From Mnemiopsis leidyi (taxonomy: Eukaryota; Ctenophora; Tentaculata; Lobata; Bolinopsidae): a stretch of 22,128 nucleotides of DNA. The position numbers and the translations under genes are program-made. Shown piece by piece: positions 18,401 through 22,128 of the stretch; positions within the stretch are counted from its first letter, which is position 1, and each line of letters begins with the position of its first letter. Under the pieces are notes generated by a model that worked only from the letters and a program-made list of their open reading frames with translations, searched no databases and was not told the DNA's origin. Location: NCBI GenBank assembly GCA_000226015.1, contig JH154850.1, positions 51,737-73,864 of the forward strand, read 5' to 3'.

Positions 18401-21191
18401 GCCTAAAACGCTTAAATTTAACTTAAAGAACAGCAGATCTTGAAAATATGCTCTAACATCTGTCACCTTGACAAATGTCTGGGGTAGATTGTAATTTTGG
18501 TTGTCGGCGATCTTTCAACCTGCTTGACTGGAAGAGCAATCATTCAAGAAACATTTGTTAGTGGTGGCACTGAACGTTTTCTTTCACGGTTGGGGGACTG
18601 AAAGATTGCCATACTTGGTAAATAACAAAATTCTTGCTCTTAATATTTAGCCCTTTTTACACGTTTTGATGGATTAGTATAATAATCAGGGATGACATGA
18701 CACTAGAAGAGCTTCCGTTTTTGAGACAGTATTACAACTGTAAAATAAACGTCTGGATGCTTGTGAATTTCACTTTGATATCTTAAATAACCAATCCACG
18801 TGAATAAGGATGAGATCATGATTAAATGATTGTATTTCTAAGACAATTCCAATTTCACGGTCCATCAAAATTGTCAAATGTCACAAATAATGTGAGAGAT
18901 GCGCATGGGAACGATTTCCGATACCTTTTTAAGCTTAATTCAACTTGACACACTGCCGAACTGTCACACTTGATATTACGGAGCTGTGTCAGTGGCTCCC
19001 TCCAATTAAAACACGATCCTGGACTTAGATTACCGTTTACCATCCTTCGGCAAATAAAACTGGCCTTATTTAAAGCTGGAAACTCACCTGGGCATCATCT
19101 TGAAAGTTTCACATCGATCAACAGTTCCTGTCATAGAAATATCCCATCAGAATCACAATCATGACAAGCCCCCTATCTGAGATACCGGCACTATCGATTT
19201 TGTTTTCAGCTGCCAGCTCCTCATCTCGCAACACCGACCCTTGACATGCAGTACAAGTACGAGCAGCTCAGCAAGTACGCCTGGAACCCCGCCCCCAAGA
19301 AGAGTCCCTCAAGGAGGGGGATCCTACCTAAAGCTGCCACCGAGCAGATGAAGGATTGGCTCTTCAAGCATCTGGGGGTAGGTCTTATTTGTATCCGGGT
19401 TGTTGTTAATGTTACCGCATTGGACGTCTGTTCAGTGCCAAAATTTGGTTCAGTTTGATAAGGTTGTATATTTTGCTGCATTCCTTTCAGATGACGTCCA
19501 CACAAAATTTGAAAAGAGTTATGAAGATAAAATTTGAAGTGAAAAAATAGTCTAAAAATGGAGAACGATAACATTTGTAACCTTGGAACTGTTTCAGCAT
19601 CCCTACCCCTCGGAGGATGAAAAGAGAAAAATCGCCCAACAAACTGGTCTGACGATCCTCCAAGTTAACAACTGGTAAGTCAACTTTTAGACTCAAAACA
19701 GAATTCATTCCTGGACTCTCGTCCTTCTATCCTTACAAGTTGGCTGTGCCGACACCACTCCATTGTCGTGCAGTTTCTACGTTTCTTCCGTTCTACTTCT
19801 AGCCAACAGATCGCTGCGTCTCGATAATTCTGACATCTGTGCGTCAAGATGTAGTCGCTCCAGACGGTTCAATTATACTCCCTGACATTTCGTCTAACGA
19901 TTTGACGGCAAATATCACGAATATCTGATCAATTCCCAAGCCCTCTGTCAGCGGGGTGGACAATCCTGCCAACATGATGACGTGACGCATCATCTCTCCC
20001 TCCCTCTCTCTCTCCCACTCTCTGTACCTCTCTAAGATCCTTGCTGATGAATGTCATGGTTGAGGGGTGCTGGCTCCAGAAAGCCTACCACTCGATAAGG
20101 CTCGGGCTTATAATTAGGGTTAATTATGAGTAGTGGTACAATGCCCCGGGAAGACATGCCTTCCTACCATTGTGTTACCGTTATCGTTACCCCGGACCTC
20201 ACTTCAGGGACACTTCAGGCCCCTCTCCCGTCGCTCTGACTTGGCCTCGTCCTGAAATCAAATCAATGTCATTGTTTAAATCCGAGTTCAGCGGCCGGTG
20301 AAATTTTATCTCCCGCAGCAAGGCTGTGTAAAACCGAGTAATTGTACTGTTTGTCAATATAGTACGCCCCCTTCTTCCACGAGCCGCTTGATTACTCCGC
20401 TAATCGTTGAGAGAAGGTAATTGCACTTCAGCGTGGCATTTGATAAACGGGACACATAATTTGATTTCTTTGACTGATAACAGATCGTCAAGCGACCACC
20501 CTTAGAGATTTGCGGAAAAAATCCAACGACCACCAGAGGATCGATGGGAAGTTAATTTCAACTGTGATAATATGCGGAGAAAATGACCAACTCGTTGATT
20601 GGCCATCTCGTGCCTAGTGTCTAGCTGGAAATTCCTGAGGATTGTGTACTGGTTTTAGGGCTAAATGAGTCAACGTGATTAGGGACCGACTCATTGCAAA
20701 CTCTTATTTCGATCAACGTGAATGCTTATCATCATGCTGAGTAAAAATCTCAACACCATAAAAACTTAACTCCTAAGACTCAGCCCTTTGAAATTCAACT
20801 TAAATTCAACTTATGAACTCGAATCAACTGTTATTAAAAACCAAGCCCACTCAACCCGAATCTCCTAGGTTTATCAACGCAAGACGGCGTATCCTGCAAC
20901 CAATGATGAACGAGGCGGCGGCGCAGAACCGCGGCCACGGCGCCATCCGGAACACCGCCAACAAGAGAATTAAACTGAACATCCCAATGAGACGTGAGGA
21001 TCATTGTTGGAGTAAATCTCCCACGTCTCCGTCAACACCGGTTAGTTTCTCTTTCACTTTCACTTTTAATTTCACTTTATCCTTACCTTTCAATAAGTAT
21101 GTTATTTTCATACGTAAAATCATCTTATATGTTTGAATTTCTTCCAGTTTACGCACAATATATAGCAAGGAAGCAGCCCATTCTGTATTAG
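2602..21191 (+). CDS. PKNOX: PREP/PKNOX-type TALE homeodomain transcription factor (spliced, whole gene)
   Basis: Join of 2602-2703, 2784-2899, 3022-3098, 3843-4054, 5166-5267, 5547-5625, 13916-13983, 17398-17433, 19210-19377, 19598-19674, 20869-20993 and 21148-21191. All introns are GT-AG and every junction keeps frame, giving about 401 residues (vertebrate PKNOX1 and MEIS1 are 436 and 390). Residues about 99-229 form the MEIS/PKNOX N-terminal domain that binds PBX-class partners. Residues about 299-361 form a 63-residue TALE homeodomain with HPYPSEDEK in the loop and WFINARRR in helix 3. PREP-like residues are GILPK, LGHPYP, EDEK, IAQQT and RRRILQPM. The [11 protein letters not shown] stretch is MEIS-like. 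Family knowledge gives a nuclear DNA-binding factor that recognises TGACAG and works with PBX and Hox proteins. Least certain are exons 1-3, which lack known homology, and the last exon. Confidence 0.88.
2784..2899 (+). CDS. PKNOX: Exon 2 of the PREP/PKNOX gene (Ser/Thr-rich linker)
   Basis: The acceptor is TTTTTAACAG and the donor GC|GTATGT. The exon encodes about 38 residues, including [18 protein letters not shown] and [17 protein letters not shown]. The composition is disordered and rich in Ser, Thr and Glu, as in the region before the MEIS domain of vertebrate PREP. The intron before it is only 80 bases, the shortest in the gene. It leaves two bases of a codon completed by exon 3. Confidence 0.6.
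3022..3098 (+). CDS. PKNOX: Exon 3 of the PREP/PKNOX gene
   Basis: The acceptor is CCCTTACCAG and the donor TTG|GTTAGT. It reads [20 protein letters not shown] then QVKNI in the frame set by exon 2. It leaves one base that is completed exactly by exon 4, which is the main evidence that exons 1-3 belong to this gene. No known domain. Confidence 0.65.
3099..3842 (+). other. Intron 3
   Basis: GTTAGT donor and CTCTCCCACAG acceptor. No further exon found. It contains TGACAG at 3237, CTGTCA at about 3477 and CACGTG at about 3665. Confidence 0.6.
3843..4054 (+). CDS. PKNOX: Exon 4: first half of the MEIS/PKNOX N-terminal domain
   Basis: The segment [16 protein letters not shown] corresponds to the first conserved helix (HR1, MEIS-A) of PREP and MEIS proteins, where human PKNOX1 has RHPLFPLLALLFEKC. 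It is followed by a variable linker, DVNLFFQQI, and GDEEADTL, which matches the family's acidic E-x-D-x-L sequence. HR1 contacts PBX partners. The exon covers residues about 99-169 and ends in phase 0 at donor GTATGTGA. The exon 3 leftover G plus GA gives a clean Gly codon. Confidence 0.9.
4055..5165 (+). other. Intron 4
   Basis: No exon is supported. The open frame at 4189-4371 lacks any domain, and the upstream part of the 4869-5309 frame is intron. Motifs include CACGTG at 4186-4191, CTGTCA at about 4213, 4408 and 4443, and TGACAG at about 4853. The acceptor AAAAAATTTCAG follows a weakly pyrimidine-rich stretch. Confidence 0.6.
5166..5267 (+). CDS. PKNOX: Exon 5: second half of the MEIS/PKNOX N-terminal domain
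   Basis: It encodes 34 residues, [20 protein letters not shown] followed by [14 protein letters not shown]. This aligns with HR2 (MEIS-B), where vertebrate PKNOX1 reads VKAIQVLRIHLLELEKVNEL and then CKDFCSRYIACLK. The L-x-ELDRV heptad pattern and the aromatic FxSxY turn are kept. Both splice sites are phase 0 and the donor CAG|GTGAGT is a consensus. This and exon 4 make the family assignment firm independently of the homeodomain. Confidence 0.92.
5547..5625 (+). CDS. PKNOX: Exon 6: end of the N-terminal domain and start of the linker
   Basis: It encodes [18 protein letters not shown] then QTSPQLNQ. The SGEDLL piece corresponds to the T-K-M-x-S-E-x-LL region after HR2 in PREP. The acceptor is TATTTCAG and the donor CAAG|GTATAAGT. 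It ends with one leftover base, which is completed by exon 7 more than 8 kb downstream. Confidence 0.83.
6142..6159 (+). repeat. (CT)n microsatellite
   Basis: A CT run of about 18 bases in intron 6. A second short CT tract follows near 6233-6244. Confidence 0.8.
6829..7025. promoter_or_regulatory. Motif cluster A (CCAAT, CACGTG, TGACAG)
   Basis: ATTGG lies at 6829, 6837 and 6869, CACGTG at 6845-6850 and 6885-6890, TTGACAG at 6918-6924 and TGACAG at 7020-7025. These are core sites for NF-Y, CACGTG-binding bHLH-zip factors and MEIS/PREP factors respectively. A role as an intronic enhancer is inferred from density only. Confidence 0.4.
7335..7612. promoter_or_regulatory. Motif cluster B with fused CTGTCACGTG
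   Basis: CTGTCACGTG at 7335-7344 fuses a TALE site to an E-box. TTGACAG lies at 7398-7404, CTGTCA at 7500-7505, TGACAG at 7581-7586 and ACCAATCAGGGCCCG at 7598-7612. The last two are 11 bases apart. The enhancer role is inferred. Confidence 0.42.
7805..7925. repeat. Possible dispersed-repeat fragment
   Basis: An AT-rich block with TATATATAAAAATTTGAG is followed by a TGTCTGTGCGTGTGTGTGAG-type stretch. This style of sequence is often seen at ends of interspersed elements in invertebrates. No family can be named and no boundaries are visible. Confidence 0.25.
8195..8252. promoter_or_regulatory. Compact motif cluster: all three motif types within 58 bases
   Basis: CTGTCA lies at 8195-8200, TCACGTGAC around 8212-8217, CTGTCA at 8235-8240 and CCAAT at 8248-8252. 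It is the tightest co-occurrence of the three motif classes in the window. Confidence 0.4.
9358..9443. repeat. Tandem 14-mer with downstream inverted copy and TAATTA palindrome
   Basis: ACTAAATCATGTCA (9358-9371) is followed directly by ACTAAATCATTTCA (9372-9385). A 12-base perfect palindrome, AACTAATTAGTT, lies at 9424-9435 and runs into GTTGATTTAG, the reverse complement of the tandem core. TAATTA is a generic homeodomain core. Confidence 0.4.
9974..10488. repeat. (CT)n microsatellite spanning an assembly gap
   Basis: CT-rich sequence enters the gap on the left and (CT)18 leaves it on the right at 10453-10488, so the missing bases are probably more of the same repeat. Protein-like frames read through this block (SLSLSL or RERERE) are repeat translations, not genes. 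Confidence 0.85.
10008..10452. other. Assembly gap, 445 Ns
   Basis: Unresolved bases inside a CT microsatellite in intron 6. Its true length is unknown. Confidence 0.98.
10630..10777. promoter_or_regulatory. Motif cluster C (three CACGTG sites)
   Basis: CACGTG lies at 10630-10635, 10760-10765 (in AGTCACGTGACT, a 12-base palindrome) and 10772-10777, with CCAAT and ATTGG cores between, around 10711-10727. Confidence 0.35.
11042..11621. promoter_or_regulatory. Motif cluster D, densest candidate enhancer
   Basis: ATTGG lies at 11042, 11072, 11400, 11441 and 11483. CTGTCA is at 11062, TGACAG at 11128, and TTGACAG at 11358-11364, 11373-11379 and 11602-11608. CACGTG is at 11417-11422 and CTGTCA at 11616-11621. 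Six TALE-type sites and five CCAAT cores in 580 bases far exceed chance. The 11602 and 11616 sites face each other as an inverted pair. It could be an enhancer or an alternative promoter inside intron 6. Confidence 0.45.
12399..12428. repeat. (GT)n microsatellite
   Basis: About 14 GT units in intron 6. Confidence 0.9.
13916..13983 (+). CDS. PKNOX: Exon 7 of the PREP/PKNOX gene (linker)
   Basis: The acceptor is CTTATTTTCAG. With the single base left by exon 6 it reads [20 protein letters not shown] then KIE. It ends in phase 0 at donor GAG|GTATTT. The linker between the MEIS domain and the homeodomain is poorly conserved in the family, so support comes from the exact phase match, a good acceptor and amphipathic coding-like content. 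The phase-0 end lets it join any of the exons at 16950, 17398 or 19210 in frame. Confidence 0.68.
14452..14973. promoter_or_regulatory. Motif cluster E
   Basis: CTGTCA lies at 14452 and 14657, TGACAG at 14616 and 14968-14973. CACGTG is at 14533, 14908, 14929 and 14950, and CCAATCA at 14551 and 14581. Two ATTGG cores lie just upstream, near 14253-14285. Candidate intronic enhancer. Confidence 0.42.
16625..16676. promoter_or_regulatory. Three CACGTG sites in 52 bases
   Basis: CACGTG lies at 16625, 16658 and 16671, each preceded by T or C and two followed by AC (TCACGTGAC type, as bound by USF/MITF-like factors). They sit about 270 bases upstream of the alternative exon. Two more sites lie just past it, at 17113 and 17156. 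Confidence 0.4.
16950..16991 (+). CDS. PKNOX: Candidate alternative terminal exon giving a homeodomain-less isoform
   Basis: A textbook acceptor (CTGACTAAT branch-point-like sequence, then AACTTTGTTTGTTTACAG) precedes an in-frame stretch [13 protein letters not shown] followed by TAG. Joined to exon 7 in phase 0, it would end the protein at about 265 residues, with the PBX-binding domain intact and no homeodomain. No usable donor lies before the stop except a poor CCC|GTACAA. The nearest poly(A)-like hexamer is ATTAAA at 17375-17380, with AATAAA at 18744-18749. Against it, the exon is short and the tail has no homology I recognise, so a cryptic acceptor is possible. Confidence 0.45.
   Translation: MSSDPYNLISDDD
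17132..17161. promoter_or_regulatory. CCAAT box with GGGCCCG and adjacent CRE-like/CACGTG site
   Basis: ACCAATCAGGGCCCG at 17132-17146 repeats the 15-mer at 7598-7612 exactly. GACGTCACGTG, a CRE-like half fused to an E-box, ends at 17161. Another CACGTG lies at 17113-17118. Confidence 0.42.
17375..17380 (+). terminator. Possible poly(A) signal ATTAAA for the short isoform
   Basis: ATTAAA, the commonest variant hexamer, lies about 385 bases after the TAG of the alternative exon and only 18 bases before the microexon. Use of this site and inclusion of the microexon would exclude each other. There is no AATAAA nearby. Confidence 0.25.
17398..17433 (+). CDS. PKNOX: Microexon (12 codons) in the PREP/PKNOX linker
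   Basis: The acceptor is TGCTGGATTTCAG and the donor AAG|GTGTCT. The 36 bases read [12 protein letters not shown], phase 0 at both ends, so inclusion or skipping leaves the downstream frame intact. There is no family homology. It is supported by splice-site quality and phase symmetry only and may be a cassette exon. Confidence 0.5.
17434..19209 (+). other. Intron before the homeodomain exons
   Basis: 1.8 kb with no further exon. It contains the double hairpin at 17705-17741, ATTGG at about 17589, CTGTCA at about 18459, 18959 and 19127, and CCAATCCACGTG at about 18792-18803. Its acceptor is TTTTGTTTTCAG. Confidence 0.6.
17705..17741. repeat. Two adjacent perfect inverted repeats
   Basis: TTTTGGC, GCC, GCCAAAA (17705-17721) is followed after one base by CTTATCA, TTCGG, TGATAAG (17723-17741). 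Both have perfect 7-bp arms. Read as protein sites, the first resembles an E2F-type palindrome and the second a pair of opposed GATA sites. Read as RNA, they make two stacked hairpins in the intron. Confidence 0.5.
19210..19377 (+). CDS. PKNOX: Exon carrying homeodomain N-terminal arm and helix 1
   Basis: It encodes 56 residues: a linker ([20 protein letters not shown], then [14 protein letters not shown]), the basic arm RRGILPK, and helix 1 ([15 protein letters not shown]). PREP proteins have KRGVLPK here and MEIS has KRGIFPK, so the leucine favours PREP. The final G precedes HPYP, as in PREP's IGHPYP. Phase 0 at both ends. KKSPSRR may add to nuclear import. Confidence 0.93.
19598..19674 (+). 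CDS. PKNOX: Exon carrying TALE loop, helix 2 and start of helix 3
   Basis: 77 bases encode [18 protein letters not shown] then TILQVNNW. The PYP triplet is the three-residue loop extension that defines TALE homeodomains. The exon is bounded as I recall for vertebrate MEIS/PKNOX genes (a 77-base exon from HPYP to NNW), with the donor splitting the Trp codon (TG|G). EDEK and IA-QT are PREP-like; TGLTILQ is MEIS-like. Confidence 0.95.
19675..20868 (+). other. Intron inside the homeodomain
   Basis: GTAAGT donor and TCTCCTAG acceptor. No exon inside. A CT-rich tract lies at about 19998-20022 and TTGATTGG at about 20596. Confidence 0.8.
20869..20993 (+). CDS. PKNOX: Exon carrying homeodomain recognition helix and basic tail
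   Basis: After completing Trp48 it reads [18 protein letters not shown], then [18 protein letters not shown] and NIPMR. Asn51 (in FIN) and the ARRR arginines contact DNA, and isoleucine at position 50 is the MEIS/PREP state. RRRILQPM is PREP-like (MEIS has RRRIVQPM). NKRIK is a possible nuclear signal. The segment encoding [11 protein letters not shown] is much more GC-rich than its surroundings. Two donors are possible: GTGAGG at 20994 (used here) and GTTAGT at 21041. Confidence 0.93.
21148..21191 (+). CDS. PKNOX: Tentative last exon
   Basis: The acceptor is TTTCTTCCAG. Joined to the donor at 20994 it reads [14 protein letters not shown] and then stops with TAG. Joined to the donor at 21041 it stops after FTHNI. 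No AATAAA or ATTAAA follows within the window, and PREP proteins usually have a longer, acidic C terminus, so the true 3' end may lie beyond the window. Confidence 0.38.

Positions 21192-22128
<937 letters not shown>

Noticed and set aside
19221..19574. Minus-strand 117-codon frame
   Set aside because: It is the antisense shadow of the first homeodomain exon.

Overview
The window is animal nuclear DNA and holds one recognisable gene. It has GT-AG introns of 80 bases to 8.3 kb, long pyrimidine microsatellites, a retroelement remnant and a 445-base assembly gap. The phylum cannot be fixed from sequence alone. An invertebrate is likely, because the homeodomain mixes PREP/PKNOX and MEIS residues and the retroelement remnant resembles elements I know from cnidarians, sponges and amphioxus. 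There is no sign of prokaryotic organisation.

The gene lies on the + strand and encodes a TALE-class homeodomain factor of the MEIS/PREP family, closest to PREP (PKNOX). I assembled it by hand from exons at 2602-2703, 2784-2899, 3022-3098, 3843-4054, 5166-5267, 5547-5625, 13916-13983, 17398-17433 (12-codon microexon), 19210-19377, 19598-19674, 20869-20993 and a tentative last exon at 21148-21191. Every junction keeps frame, giving a product of about 401 residues. The bipartite MEIS/PKNOX N-terminal domain (PBX-partner binding) lies in exons 4-6. The homeodomain is split over three exons, with the PYP loop insertion and WFINARRR in helix 3.

An extra exon candidate at 16950-16991 has an excellent acceptor and joins exon 7 in frame, but ends in TAG after 13 codons. 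It would make a protein of about 265 residues that keeps the PBX-binding domain and lacks the homeodomain, like the homeodomain-less isoforms of Drosophila homothorax.

Layout: 1-152 is GC-rich with three perfect hairpins. 153-1070 is AT-rich and repeat-derived, including a minus-strand reverse-transcriptase C-terminal fragment (708-1028). 1071-2601 is 5' flank. 2602-5625 holds the first six exons. 5626-13915 is one long intron containing the gap. 13916-17433 holds exon 7, the candidate alternative terminal exon and the microexon. 19210-21191 holds the homeodomain and C terminus. 21192-22128 ends in a long (GA)n tract.

The introns are unusually rich in three short motifs: TGACAG/CTGTCA (the MEIS/PREP site, roughly 35-40 copies against about 10 expected), CACGTG (about 20 against about 5) and CCAAT in the CCAATCA context. 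They cluster at 6829-7025, 7335-7612, 8195-8252, 10630-10777, 11042-11621, 14452-14973, 16625-17161 and 21551-21657. The simplest reading is a set of intronic enhancers at which the gene's own product and partners act, a testable autoregulation model.
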